Shown: positions 20,701 to 28,636 of the stretch, piece by piece | Position numbering within the stretch: the stretch's first letter is position 1 | How the letters are laid out: each line of letters starts with the position of its first letter | NCBI RefSeq assembly: GCF_011064615.1 | Contig: NZ_JAALJH010000071.1 | Coordinates: forward strand, 1-48,994 | Reading direction: 5' to 3' | DNA from: Aquisphaera insulae | GTDB taxonomy: Bacteria; Planctomycetota; Planctomycetia; Isosphaerales; Isosphaeraceae | DNA length: 48,994 bases | Notes under the pieces: model-generated | Databases searched by the model: none | What the model was told of the DNA's origin: nothing | Seen by the model: only the letters and a program-made list of their open reading frames with translations | Made by a program: the position numbers and the translations under genes

Positions 20701-22540
20701 CTATGGCGGTGGCGTCTGGAGTGCAGCCGGCACGGCCACGCTCAGCAGTTGCACTGTCAGTGGCAACTCCGCCATCAACGGCGGAGGTATTGCCAACTAC
20801 GACACGACCACGCTGGGCAACACGATCGTCGCCGCCAACACGGCCGGCACGGGCCCCGATGTCTCCGGCGACTTCAGCTCCCTGGGGAACAATCTGATTG
20901 GCACGACCGACGGCAGCAGCGGCTGGGTCGGCTCCGACCTGACAGGCACCATCGCCACGCCGCTCAATCCCCTGCTGGCACCGCTGGGCGACTACGGCGG
21001 CCCGACCCTGACGATGGCACTACTCCCAGGCAGCCCGGCCATCGATGCAGGGAGTAACGCCCTCATTCCCGACGGCGTGACCACGGACCAGCGCGGCCTG
21101 CCCCGCATCGTCAGCGGCGTCGTGGACATCGGCGCCTTCGAGTCAAGCGGGTTCACCATCGCCGTCAGCTCGGGAGACGGCCAGTCCACGGGCGTGCTCA
21201 CGGCCTTCCCGAACCCGCTGGTCGCGACGGTCACGGCGAACAACCCGGCCGAGCCCGTGGCGGGGGGCCTGGTCACGTTCGCCCCGCCGTGGAGCGGGGC
21301 GTCGGCGACCATCAGCGGAAGCCCGGCGACCATCGGCGGCGACGGCTCGGCGAGCGTCACGGCCACGGCCAACGGCATCACCGGCAGCTACGCCGTCACG
21401 GCCACGGCCGGCGGCATCACGACGCCCGCGAGCTTCGGGCTGACGAACCTCCAGTTGATCATCGCCCTCGACCCGTCGGCGTCGGCGGCACTCAGCCTCT
21501 CCGGCAACGCGAGCATCAACACCGCCGGCATCGTCTACGTCAACTCCAGCTCGTCGGGCGCCCTCTCGGCCAGCGGCAACGCCAGTGTCACGGCCTGGGC
21601 CATCGATGTCCATGGCCGCTTCGTGAGGAGCGGCCACGCCGGCCTCAATCCGACCCCGGTCACGGGGGCGCCGGTGCTTCCCGTGGCCTCACTGCCGTCA
21701 CCGAGCACCTCGGGGATGACCAACTACGGCTCCTTGACCCTGGGCGGGAATTCAACCCGGACGATCCAGCCGGGCATCTACACCAGGATCAGCGTGTCCG
21801 GGAACGCCAGGCTCGCGATGGCACCCGGCATCTACGTCATCGAGGGGGGCGGCTTCTCCGCCTCCGGATTCGCCAGCGTCAGCGGTTCCGGGGTGATGAT
21901 CGTCAACGCCGGGAGCGACTATCCCGCCGCCGGCGGCAGTTACGGCAGCATCTCGCTGGGCGGCAACGCGGCCTTCAACCTGAGCCCCGCGAGCAGCGGC
22001 ATCTATGCGGGCATCGCCCTCTTCCAGCCGAGCGACAACACGAAGCCCATATCCGTCACCACCAATGCCTCGGGGATCACCGGCACGATCTACGCGCCGG
22101 CGGCCGCCCTTTCCGAGAGCGGTAACGCCGCGCTCAATGCCTCCCTGATCGTCAAGAGGCTCTCGATCAGCGGCAACGGGGTCGCCAACGGCCCGAGCCA
22201 GGCCGGCCCCGCGATTGCCGGCATCCGCAGCAACCCGGCCGCCGCCTCGGGGGGCGCCGCCGCGACGTTTAGCTCGATCGGGGCCGTGTCGGTCCTCGAC
22301 CAGGCCGCGCCCGCCACGATCCCCATCAAGCTGAAGATCAAGCTCATCAATGCCATGGGCAACAACGTCGGCGCGTCGAGCCTGCCGGTGGTGTCCATGG
22401 CGGCCGCCAATTCCGCCGGCAGTCTCGTTCCGCAGGGCCTGCCGGTGGGTTCGCCGCTTGACACCCCGGTCGCGATCGACTCGGCCAGCGGGGCGTTCCG
22501 ATTCGGCCTGAAATCGAAGGGGTCCAGGCTGTTCATCTAG
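14735..22540 (+). CDS. giant beta-helix surface protein 1 with four choice-of-anchor Q modules and a DUF7305-like C-terminus
   Basis: About 2601 residues, probably exported. The start at 14735 fits AGGAG at 14720-14724; an in-frame ATG at 14690 would swallow the leader. A basic N-terminus leads to LEDRRLLS (residues 34-41), a motif recurrent in large planctomycete exported proteins; there is no classical hydrophobic signal. Four units follow, each opening with a CSLREAIG/QANA-type stretch, then right-handed beta-helix coils of the form T-L-T-D-C-T-x-S-G-N-x-A-x-x-G-G-G, and closing with a choice-of-anchor Q motif (NNLIG ... LAPLGDYGG ... PGSPAIDAG ... TDQRG ... DIGAFES) near 15448-15690, 16600-16832, 19015-19290 and 20875-21145. 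Coils are densest at 18000-18960 and 19640-20830. An unrelated domain interrupts unit 3 (17388-17975). The last ~350 residues repeat S-G-N-A-S elements like DUF7305-type proteins. Probable roles are adhesion or surface layer; this is an inference. Confidence 0.93.
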   Translation: MKVGTASDRRRIGPGLVEHRRRQRRRLRPSLLALEDRRLLSTFTVTSTLDDGSPGTLRHEIGQANANPGDDTIDFDGGVFATPQTITLNGNQLELGDTSGATTITGPIGGVTVDGNDASRVFQIDGGVTASISGLTITGGSTGYFQSGGGVLNYGTATLINCTVSGNTARPDWFNPGGGLATGGYWGKDAATTLINCTISGNDGGGVNAAWGTTTLTNTIVAGQASGGDISGTVSGTNNLIGTGGSGGLVDGVDGNIVGVTDPGLAPLGDYGGTSPTMALLPGSPAIDAGTGAGAPATDQRGQPRAGAVDIGAFESQGFTLTPVAGTPQGSDIGTPFADPLVATVSAVNPLEPVDGGVVRFVAGRVGGATAILSAPSAVIAGGQAAITAAPNNALGGYEVVASVPGLSPVSFALTNTGTPFAALVVNTTSDSLFPGPGLLSLREAIGFANVDSLGISSITFDAGVFAAPQSITLTGTQLELSNTTETVTITGPAGGVTVSGGGLSRVFQVDPNVTASISGLTITGGNAGYDGGGGLINLGTTALINCTIGGNSTNGGGGGLATGSSSYPGATTSLTNCTVSGNSSFAELYASYGTTTLTNTIVAAVGGGFSIFGTVSGTNNLIGTGGSGGLIDGVDGNIVDVADPGLAPLGDYGGTSPTMALLPGSPAIDAGTGAGAPATDQRGYARAGAVDIGAFESQGFSLTLVAGTPQSSDIGTPFADPLAVSVAAVNPLEPVDGGVVRFVAGRVGGATAILLAPSAVIAGGQAETTAAPNNALGSYAVVASVPGLSPVSFALTNTGTPFAALVVNTTSDSLFPGPGLLSLREAIGFANVDSLGISSITFDESVFAGPRKLIALTGAQLELSNTTETVTITGPAAGLTVSGGAIELTTAGSDSGFPVSSSDLLQTNLSSSSVTGNIGDEEGLNTAADITALSNGQFGPAAPVNPPGPNPEVVLIHDGVEITYNLDTGMHPLGYDLTNINTYAGWGDSGRSQQDYTIYYSTVTDPDTFLELDAVFAPSYDGRPSDTAAFLSGSSGILASNVASIRFSFPSTQNGYVGYRELDVLGVPSTALVLPSGGPSRVFQVDAGVTASISGLTITGGSTGGNGAGLLNYGTTTLIGCTLSGNSANNGGGVFNAGTATLTDCTVSGNSASNGGGVFNGGRLTLVNSTLDGNTGGYGGGLYIGNGASATLTGCTVTGNSGGLINLGGTATLTDSTISGNGRGLNNGYGGTMTLAGCTLSGNFGFALINNGTATLTNSTFSGNAGYGLVNNGTATLTDCTVSGNSDRGVEARPGSTTTLTDSTVSGNSGSGLRIWYGGTATLTGCTISGNASNNQGGGVYVMGAATLTNCTISGNSALGNGNSPGGGGLAISRRGRVALTNCTISGNSALRRGGGGLFNDGGTATLANTIVAGNTADRSPDVIGDFASQGNNLIGKTDGSSGWVGSDLTGTIATPLNPLLTPLGNFGGPTLTMALFVGSPALDAGNIALIPAGITTDQRGRPRIINGTVDIGAFEAQTAIAPSFVVDTTADKVDFSDGRTSLREAIGSANAFAGNSVTFDPTVFASVQTITLSLGQLELSNTSGTETITAPAAGVTVDANNASRVFQVDPGVTASISGLTITGGKTGGKGGGLINFGTTTLTDCTLTGNTSGDNGGGLYNNFGTAITLTDCTISGNSAASDGGGLAGGDGGTVTLAGCTISGNSADSDGGGVYIKFGGTATLTGCTISGNSAARNGGGLYVNRATTTLTDCTVSGNSAARDGGGLFSSGTATLTGCTVSDNSADGRGGGVLNGGKLTLTGCFVSDNSADNGGGVSTTRGTTVLTDCTVSGNTAGSQGGGLYANNGGATTLTNSVVSGNSAYNGGGLFNYFGTATLTDCTVEANSAGHSGGGLINFGTSTLINTAVIGNLAGDWGGGMTNSSGTATWINCTVSGNSAGVVGGALNNNSTATFTNCDLSGNSAKWGGGVFNFYGTTTLSNSTVSGNSATYGGGVWSAAGTATLSSCTVSGNSAINGGGIANYDTTTLGNTIVAANTAGTGPDVSGDFSSLGNNLIGTTDGSSGWVGSDLTGTIATPLNPLLAPLGDYGGPTLTMALLPGSPAIDAGSNALIPDGVTTDQRGLPRIVSGVVDIGAFESSGFTIAVSSGDGQSTGVLTAFPNPLVATVTANNPAEPVAGGLVTFAPPWSGASATISGSPATIGGDGSASVTATANGITGSYAVTATAGGITTPASFGLTNLQLIIALDPSASAALSLSGNASINTAGIVYVNSSSSGALSASGNASVTAWAIDVHGRFVRSGHAGLNPTPVTGAPVLPVASLPSPSTSGMTNYGSLTLGGNSTRTIQPGIYTRISVSGNARLAMAPGIYVIEGGGFSASGFASVSGSGVMIVNAGSDYPAAGGSYGSISLGGNAAFNLSPASSGIYAGIALFQPSDNTKPISVTTNASGITGTIYAPAAALSESGNAALNASLIVKRLSISGNGVANGPSQAGPAIAGIRSNPAAASGGAAATFSSIGAVSVLDQAAPATIPIKLKIKLINAMGNNVGASSLPVVSMAAANSAGSLVPQGLPVGSPLDTPVAIDSASGAFRFGLKSKGSRLFI
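16201..17075 (+). repeat. 875-base block nearly identical to 24871-25745
   Basis: Aligns base for base, at a constant offset of 8670, with 24871-25745 in giant gene 2; only scattered substitutions were noticed by eye. It covers the second half of one beta-helix unit, the choice-of-anchor Q motif and the following Ig-like linker. A third, more diverged copy of its second half occurs within the same gene at about 15420-15985. Confidence 0.85.
17388..17975 (+). other. inserted discoidin/lectin-like domain inside giant protein 1
   Basis: Between TVSGG and PSRVFQVD, which are adjacent in the other beta-helix units, about 190 residues of different character appear: few G-N repeats, with motifs ITYNLDTG, LTNINTYAGWGDSGR, DYTIYYSTV, VASIRFSFPS and NGYVGYRELDVLG. 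This pattern recurs in planctomycete and verrucomicrobial secreted proteins and looks like a jelly-roll/discoidin-type domain; that assignment is from memory of the pattern. The protein then resumes the beta-helix in frame. Confidence 0.65.
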
Positions 22541-22855
22541 GGGGCAGAGGTGGACGGGAGTCCTGGCGATCGGGACCCCAGAGACTTCCGTCCCTGATCC
22601 CGCCGCGCGAGAGAAATTCCCCGCCACGGCGCCGACGACACCCGGCGCGGATCGACGACGAGGAGAGCTTCAGGGAGAGCTGGTTCGCAGTCCCAGGCGC
22701 GGCAATGGTCAAGGTGCCGACGGGCAGTAATCCAATACTATTCATAAGTCAGTTCGATCTGCCGGTTCCCCCGGCGGGTCGCATCCGGCCTGCCGGGAAC
22801 CACGCAACGATACCGGGACGTGTCGAGGATCGTGGGGCCTTGAGAGAGCCTGTTC
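22541..22855. other. intergenic region between the two giant genes
   Basis: No gene is supported in the 354 bases between giant gene 1 and giant gene 2. The left end holds a hairpin (22552-22593) and the right end the shared leader with the dyad sites (22841-22894). The rest shows no recognised signal. Confidence 0.5.
22552..22593 (+). terminator. hairpin downstream of giant gene 1
   Basis: GGACGGGAGTC pairs with GACTTCCGTCC (11 pairs with one G-U in RNA) starting 12 bases after the stop codon, with a small inner CTGG/CCAG stem. There is no T-tract, so intrinsic termination is uncertain; it could instead stabilise the 3' end. Confidence 0.4.
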
Positions 22856-22874
22856 ATCACCCGGGTGATTCACC
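22856..22874 (+). promoter_or_regulatory. overlapping dyad half-sites in the leader of giant gene 2
   Basis: TCACC-cg-GGTGA-t-TCACC, the counterpart of 14696-14714. Here the first dyad is a perfect 14-base palindrome (ATCACCCGGGTGAT). The surrounding leader from the TGAGAG box to the ATG is conserved between the two genes, with a two-base indel upstream of the dyad. Candidate shared operator. Confidence 0.5.
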
Positions 22875-22894
22875 ACCAGAGGAGCCAAGGAACG

Positions 22895-25800
22895 ATGAAG
22901 GTCAGCACGGCGAGCGACCAGCGGAGCGGCGGGCGGGGTTCGGTCGAGGCCCGGAGACGGCAACGCCGTCGGCTGCGGCCGAGCTTGATGGCGCTGGAGG
23001 ACCGCCAGTTGTTGTCGATGTTCACCGTCACCAGCACGCTCGACGACGGCAGCGAAGGAACCCTGCGGTGGGCAGTCGGCCAGGCGAACTCGACCGTGGG
23101 GGCCGACACGATCGACTTCGACAGCAGCTTCAACACACCGCGGAAGATCACCCTGCTCCCGGCTTCCGGCGGCCAGCTCACGTTGACGGACACCGCCACC
23201 ACCACGATCAACGGCCCGGGGGCCGGCCTGCTCTCGATCAGCGGCAACAACACGAGCCGGGTGTTCGCGATCAATCCCGGCGGCGCGGCGTCGATCTCGG
23301 GAGTGACGATCACCGGAGGCCGTGTGACCGGTTCCGGATCGGCCGGCCGAGGGGGGGGAGTGGCGAACTTCGGCACGACCACGCTGACCGACTGCACGGT
23401 CAGCGGCAACCGCGCAACCGTCTCCGGCGGCGGGGGGCTGTACAACGCTACCGGAACGCTGACCGTGGATCACTGCATCGTCAGCGGGAACACCTCCAAT
23501 AGCGGCGGCCTGGCGAATTTCGCCAATGGCACCCTGATATTGACCCAGTCCACGGTGAGCGGAAACTCGGGCTCGGGCGTGGCCAACAACTCGGGCATGG
23601 TCACGCTGACCGGCTGCACCCTGAGCGGAAACTCGAGCATGGGCCTGATCGGCTCGGGTGGCACGGCCGCTCTGACCAACTGCACCGTCAGCGGCAACTT
23701 CAGGGGAATGTCCATACTCAGCGGTACGGCCACGCTGACCAACTGCACCGTCGGTGGCAACAGCGAGTTGGGCCTCTACAGCCCGATTTCCGGGATCCTG
23801 AACCTCGGCAACACGATCGTCGCCGGCAACGGCAGCTTCGACGCCAGGGGGCAGTTCGCATCTCGGGGCAACAACCTGATCGGCACGTCCGATCTCAGTT
23901 CGGGCTGGATCGGCTCCGACCTGACCGGCACCAGCGCCCAGCCGCTGAATGCCGTGCTGGCCCCATTGGGCAATTACGGCGGGCCGACCATGACGATGGC
24001 CTTGCTGCCCGGCAGCCCGGCGATCGACGCCGGTGCCAGCGGCGTGGGAATCCCGACGACCGATCAGCGCGGCGTGGGCCGAATCGGCGGCGTGGACATC
24101 GGGGCCTTCGAGTCGAGCGGGTTCACCCTGGCCTATACCGCGGGAAGCGGCCAGTCGGCCAGTGGCGCGTTCCCCGACCCGCTGGTCGCGACCGTGACGA
24201 CCAACAGCCCGCTCGAGCCGGTGGCCGGTGGCCTGGTGACCTTCACCCCGCCGGCCAGCGGGGCTTCGGCGACCTTCTCGAGTGACCCGGCGGTCATCGG
24301 CGGCGACGGCACGGCGAGCGCAACCCCCTCGTCCAACTTCATCGGCGGCACCTACACCGTCTCGGCGACGGCCGCCGGCGCCACGGGGGCGGCCTCGTAC
24401 ATCCTGACGAATTACGCGGTGGTGTCGATCGCGGTCACGCCCGGCGATCCGTCGCTGGCGCTGGGCGTGGCGGGGCAGCTCACCGCCATGGGTACCTTCG
24501 CGGACGGCTCGATCCTGGACCTGACCGATGCCGTGGGCTGGGATTCGGGGACGCCGTCGGTGGCCGCAATCAGCGGCACCGGCCTGGCCACCGGGCTGGC
24601 CGTGGGGACGAGTAAGATCACGGCATCACTGGATGGCGTCACGAGCCCGGACGATACCCTGACGGTGATCGCCCCCAGCTTCGTGGTCGATACGGCCGAC
24701 GACTCCTTCGGATTCTTCAGCGGGACGACCAGTCTGCGCGAGGCGATCGCGGGCGCCAACGCGGTCCCGGGCCAGACGATCACCTTCGACAGCATCGCGT
24801 TCAACACGCCCCAGACCATCACCCTGGGGGGCACCCAGCTCGAGCTGAGCGGCACGACCGGGGTGACCACGATTACCGGCCCGGCGGGAGGCGTGACGGT
24901 CAGCGGCGGCGGGCTGAGCCGGGTGTTCCAGGTCGACCCGAATGTGACGGCGTCCATCTCGGGGCTGACCATCACCGGCGGCAATGCCGGCTACGACGAT
25001 GGCGGCGGCCTGATCAACCTCGGCACGACCGCGCTCATCAACTGCACCATCAGCGGCAACTCCACCAACGGGGGCGGCGGCGGCCTGGCCACCGGCAGCT
25101 CTTCCTACCCCGGAGCCACGACCGCGCTCATCAACTGCACCATCAGCGGCAACTCCAGCTTCGCCGAGCTGGGCGCTTACTACGGCACCACCACGCTGAC
25201 CAACACCATCGTCGCCGCCGTGGGCGGCGGATTCAGCATCTTCGGCACCGTGTCGGGCGCGAACAACCTGATCGGCACCGGCGGCTCGGGCGGGCTGATC
25301 GACGGGGTCGACGGCAACATCGTCGATGTGGCCGACCCCGGGCTGGCCCCGCTGGGCGACTACGGCGGCACCAGCCCGACCATGGCCCTGCTGCCCGGCA
25401 GCCCGGCCATCGACGCCGGGACCGTAGCCGGCGCACCGGCCACCGACCAGCGGGGCTACGCCCGGGCCGGTGCCGTCGACATCGGCGCCTTCGAGAGCCA
25501 GGGCTTCAGCCTCACGCTCGTCGCCGGCACCCCGCAGAGCTCGGACATCGGCACGCCGTTCGCCGACCCGCTGGCCGTGTCCGTGGCGGCCGTCAACCCG
25601 CTCGAGCCGGTCGACGGCGGGGTCGTCCGCTTCGTCGCCGGCCGCGTCGGCGGCGCCACGGCGATCCTCCTGGCCCCCTCGGCGGTCATCGCCGGCGGCC
25701 AGGCCGAGACGACGGCCGCGCCCAACAACGCCCTCGGCAGTTACACGGTCATCGCCAGCTCCGGTGCCCTGTCGACGACGTTCGACCTGGAGAACACCGG

Positions 25801-28546
25801 CACCATCTTGTCGGCCCTGGTCGTGAATACGACGAGCGATTCCCTCTTCCCGGGCCCTGGTCTCCTGAGCCTGCGTGAGGCCGTCACCTTCGCCAATCTC
25901 GACACCCTGGGGATCTCGAGCATCACCTTTGATCCGACGTTGATCGGCCAGACGATCACCCTGACCGGAACCCAGCTCGAGCTCTCCAACACGACCGAGA
26001 CGGTGACGATCACCGGCCCGGATGGGGGCGTGACGGTTGACGCCGGCGGGCTGAGCCGGGTGTTCCAGGTCGATGCGGGTGTCACGGCCTCCCTCGGCCA
26101 CCTGACGCTCACCGGGGGCATGACCGATGGCAATGGCGGCGGCCTCGATAACCTGGGCACGACCACGCTGACCGATTGCTCCCTGAGCGGCAATTCCGCC
26201 GGCGGCAACGGCGGCGGCCTGTACAACTCCGGCCTGGCCACACTGAACGGCACCGCGGTCGGCGACAATTACGCGTACGGCGATGGCGGCGGCTTCGCCA
26301 ATCCGGGCAATGCCACGCTGACCGACTGCACCATCAGCGGCAATACCGCCCACCGCTCCGGCGGCGGCATCCACAGTTCCGGCACGCTCGCCCTGAACGG
26401 CTCCGACGTCAGCGGCAATTCAACCACCTTCTATGACATCGTCGGCCTCCGCGGCAGTGGTGGCGGCCTGTACAACCGCGGCACGGCGACGCTGAGTGAT
26501 TGCACGATCATCGGGAACACCACGTCCGCCCGATCACAGGGGGCCAGCGGGGGCGGCGTGGCTGCCGGCGGTGGTGCCGTGACGACCCTGACCGACTGCA
26601 CCATCAGCGGCAACTCCACCCTCGGCTCAGCGTCGGGCGGCGGCGGCCTGTTCAACGGGGGCGGCCAGTACGGACATGGCGGCCTGGACAATGAGGTCGC
26701 CAGCACGGCCGTCGTGAACCGATGCGTGATCACCGGCAACTCTTCCCGTTTCTATGGTGGCGGCCTGGCCGATTTTGGAATGGTCACGGTGAGCGGCAGC
26801 ACCATCAGCGGCAATTCCGCCGCGTCCTCCGGAGGCGGCGTGTCCGTCGGGACTACGTTCGACAACTATACCGCGATCGCCACGTTGATCGACTGCACCA
26901 TCGACGACAACTCCGCCACCGGCTCCAGCGGAGGCGGGGTGGCGAGCTGGGGCGCGACGACGCTGACCGGCTGCACCATCAGCGGCAACTTCGCCGGGGT
27001 GTCCGGAGGCGGCGTGCGCAGTGCCGCCGCTGCCAACGGCGTCTCTGCCCCGGCGTCGGTCACGCTGACCGACTGCACCATCAGCGGCAACTCCGCGGCA
27101 CGCGACGGCGGCGGCGTGGAGACCGGCAGCCAGTCCCTTGGCCAGCAGGTGTATCAAAGTGCGACTCTTCTCAATCACTGCACCGTGAGCGGCAATTCCG
27201 CCGGTGGCAACGGTGGCGGCCTGGATACCGGCCGCTTCGGGACGACCACGGCGATCAACTCCACGGTCAGCGGGAACTCCGCCGTCAATGGCGGTGGATT
27301 GTACGCCAAGGGCTCCTTCTTCTACGGCAACCGGTACGGAACGATCAACCTGACCAACTGCACCGTCAGCGGCAACTCCGCGAGTGGCAATGGCGGCGGC
27401 CTGGTCAACGGCTCCATAGCCACGACCACCCTCGTCAACACCCTCGTGGCGGTGAACACGGCCGGCACCGTCGGGCCCGACGCCCTGGGTACGGTCGTCT
27501 CCAACGGCAACAACCTGATCGGCGAGGTCGACGGCAGCTCCGGCTGGGTCGACACCGACCTCACCGGCACCGTCGCCACGCCGCTCGATCCGCTCCTGGC
27601 ACCGCTGGGCCTGTACGGCGGTCCGACCGAGACGATGCCCTTGCTCCCCGGCAGCCCGGCCATCGACGCCGGGACCGCAGTCGACGCACCGGCCACCGAC
27701 CAGCGGGGCCTCCCCCGGGTCGGCGGCGTGGACATCGGGGCGTTCGAGAGCCAGGGCTTCGTGTTCACTCCCGTCGCCGGAAGCACCCCCCAGACGGCGG
27801 TCGTCGGCACGGCCTTCAGCAAGCCCCTGGCCGTGTCCGTCACGGCCAACAATCCGGTCGAGCCGGTCGACGGCGGCGTGGTGACCTACACCGCGCCGAC
27901 CGCCGGCGCCTCGGCAACGCTCCCCGCCATCGACGCCGTGATCTCCGGTGGCCTGGCCGGCCTCACCGCTACGGCCAATCAGGTGATCGGCGGCTACGCC
28001 GTGGCGGCGACTGCCGCCGGAGCGTCGGCCTTCAACTTCGTCCTGAACAACGTCGCCTCGGTGAATACCGCCTTGACCTCGGTCGGCTGGGGTTCCCAGA
28101 CCGCGACGGTCGCCGGACGGACGAACCTTCCCTGGGCGAACATCTCTCGCTTCGTGTTGACCTTCAACACGCCGGTGACCCCCACGGTCGCCGACCTGGT
28201 CGTGACCGGTTGCGGCGGGAAGGTCTATCCCGTGGCCGCGGTGAGCATCGACGGCAATACGGTCACCTGGACGCTCAAGAGCCCGATCGTCGATCCCGAC
28301 GTCGTCACGTTCGCCGTGAATCCGCTCCTGGCGGTCTTCACGACCCAGCTCCGGATCCTGCCGGGCGACGTGAACGACGACGGCGTCGTCAACAGCCAGG
28401 ACATGGTCTTCGTCCGCAACGCTTACGTGAAGATCGGGCCGCCTCCCTCCATCGACCTGATCTTCCTGGACCTCAACGGCGACGGCGTGATCGACATCAA
28501 CGATTACAACATCGTCCGCAAGAATTGCGGCAAGAAACTCTCCTGA
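22895..28546 (+). CDS. giant beta-helix surface protein 2 with three choice-of-anchor Q modules, Big2-like domain and dockerin
   Basis: About 1883 residues, paralogue of giant protein 1. The start at 22895 is set by GAGGAG upstream and by alignment with the other gene; both begin MKV-S/G-TASD and carry the basic stretch with LEDRQLLS. It contains three beta-helix units closed by choice-of-anchor Q motifs (about 23860-24112, 25262-25505, 27500-27762), an Ig-like linker after each, and a bacterial Ig-like Big2 domain at about 24415-24672 (VVSIAVTPGDPSLALGVAGQ). The C-terminus is a type I dockerin: two calcium-loop repeats GDVNDDGVVNSQDM (near residue 1825) and DLNGDGVIDINDYN. No cohesin gene is in the window. 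Transcription probably ends at the strong hairpin 28558-28588. The role is inferred as cell-surface or extracellular attachment. Confidence 0.93.
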   Translation: MKVSTASDQRSGGRGSVEARRRQRRRLRPSLMALEDRQLLSMFTVTSTLDDGSEGTLRWAVGQANSTVGADTIDFDSSFNTPRKITLLPASGGQLTLTDTATTTINGPGAGLLSISGNNTSRVFAINPGGAASISGVTITGGRVTGSGSAGRGGGVANFGTTTLTDCTVSGNRATVSGGGGLYNATGTLTVDHCIVSGNTSNSGGLANFANGTLILTQSTVSGNSGSGVANNSGMVTLTGCTLSGNSSMGLIGSGGTAALTNCTVSGNFRGMSILSGTATLTNCTVGGNSELGLYSPISGILNLGNTIVAGNGSFDARGQFASRGNNLIGTSDLSSGWIGSDLTGTSAQPLNAVLAPLGNYGGPTMTMALLPGSPAIDAGASGVGIPTTDQRGVGRIGGVDIGAFESSGFTLAYTAGSGQSASGAFPDPLVATVTTNSPLEPVAGGLVTFTPPASGASATFSSDPAVIGGDGTASATPSSNFIGGTYTVSATAAGATGAASYILTNYAVVSIAVTPGDPSLALGVAGQLTAMGTFADGSILDLTDAVGWDSGTPSVAAISGTGLATGLAVGTSKITASLDGVTSPDDTLTVIAPSFVVDTADDSFGFFSGTTSLREAIAGANAVPGQTITFDSIAFNTPQTITLGGTQLELSGTTGVTTITGPAGGVTVSGGGLSRVFQVDPNVTASISGLTITGGNAGYDDGGGLINLGTTALINCTISGNSTNGGGGGLATGSSSYPGATTALINCTISGNSSFAELGAYYGTTTLTNTIVAAVGGGFSIFGTVSGANNLIGTGGSGGLIDGVDGNIVDVADPGLAPLGDYGGTSPTMALLPGSPAIDAGTVAGAPATDQRGYARAGAVDIGAFESQGFSLTLVAGTPQSSDIGTPFADPLAVSVAAVNPLEPVDGGVVRFVAGRVGGATAILLAPSAVIAGGQAETTAAPNNALGSYTVIASSGALSTTFDLENTGTILSALVVNTTSDSLFPGPGLLSLREAVTFANLDTLGISSITFDPTLIGQTITLTGTQLELSNTTETVTITGPDGGVTVDAGGLSRVFQVDAGVTASLGHLTLTGGMTDGNGGGLDNLGTTTLTDCSLSGNSAGGNGGGLYNSGLATLNGTAVGDNYAYGDGGGFANPGNATLTDCTISGNTAHRSGGGIHSSGTLALNGSDVSGNSTTFYDIVGLRGSGGGLYNRGTATLSDCTIIGNTTSARSQGASGGGVAAGGGAVTTLTDCTISGNSTLGSASGGGGLFNGGGQYGHGGLDNEVASTAVVNRCVITGNSSRFYGGGLADFGMVTVSGSTISGNSAASSGGGVSVGTTFDNYTAIATLIDCTIDDNSATGSSGGGVASWGATTLTGCTISGNFAGVSGGGVRSAAAANGVSAPASVTLTDCTISGNSAARDGGGVETGSQSLGQQVYQSATLLNHCTVSGNSAGGNGGGLDTGRFGTTTAINSTVSGNSAVNGGGLYAKGSFFYGNRYGTINLTNCTVSGNSASGNGGGLVNGSIATTTLVNTLVAVNTAGTVGPDALGTVVSNGNNLIGEVDGSSGWVDTDLTGTVATPLDPLLAPLGLYGGPTETMPLLPGSPAIDAGTAVDAPATDQRGLPRVGGVDIGAFESQGFVFTPVAGSTPQTAVVGTAFSKPLAVSVTANNPVEPVDGGVVTYTAPTAGASATLPAIDAVISGGLAGLTATANQVIGGYAVAATAAGASAFNFVLNNVASVNTALTSVGWGSQTATVAGRTNLPWANISRFVLTFNTPVTPTVADLVVTGCGGKVYPVAAVSIDGNTVTWTLKSPIVDPDVVTFAVNPLLAVFTTQLRILPGDVNDDGVVNSQDMVFVRNAYVKIGPPPSIDLIFLDLNGDGVIDINDYNIVRKNCGKKLS
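24871..25745 (+). repeat. 875-base block nearly identical to 16201-17075
   Basis: Counterpart of the block in giant gene 1. Identity is far higher than between the rest of the two genes and there is no net indel, which points to recent gene conversion or segment transfer between the paralogues. Confidence 0.85.
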
Positions 28547-28557
28547 TCGAGCGACCT

Positions 28558-28588
28558 GGCCCCGGGCGCGAGCCTCGCGCCCGGGGCC
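28558..28588 (+). terminator. strong hairpin terminator after giant gene 2
   Basis: Perfect 14-base stem (GGCCCCGGGCGCGA with its complement) around the loop GCC, 12 bases after the stop codon, followed by TTTCGT. The stem is very stable; the T-tract is short. It separates giant gene 2 from the PEP-CTERM-like gene. Confidence 0.7.
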
Positions 28589-28636
28589 TTTCGTCTCCCA
28601 ATCTCGCCCGACAGCACCACAGCGAAGGAGATGACC

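Noticed and set aside
18000..20830. Regular short repeats that might suggest a CRISPR array
   Set aside because: The repeats are in frame, degenerate at third positions and encode beta-helix coils; spacing varies and there are no unique spacers or cas genes.
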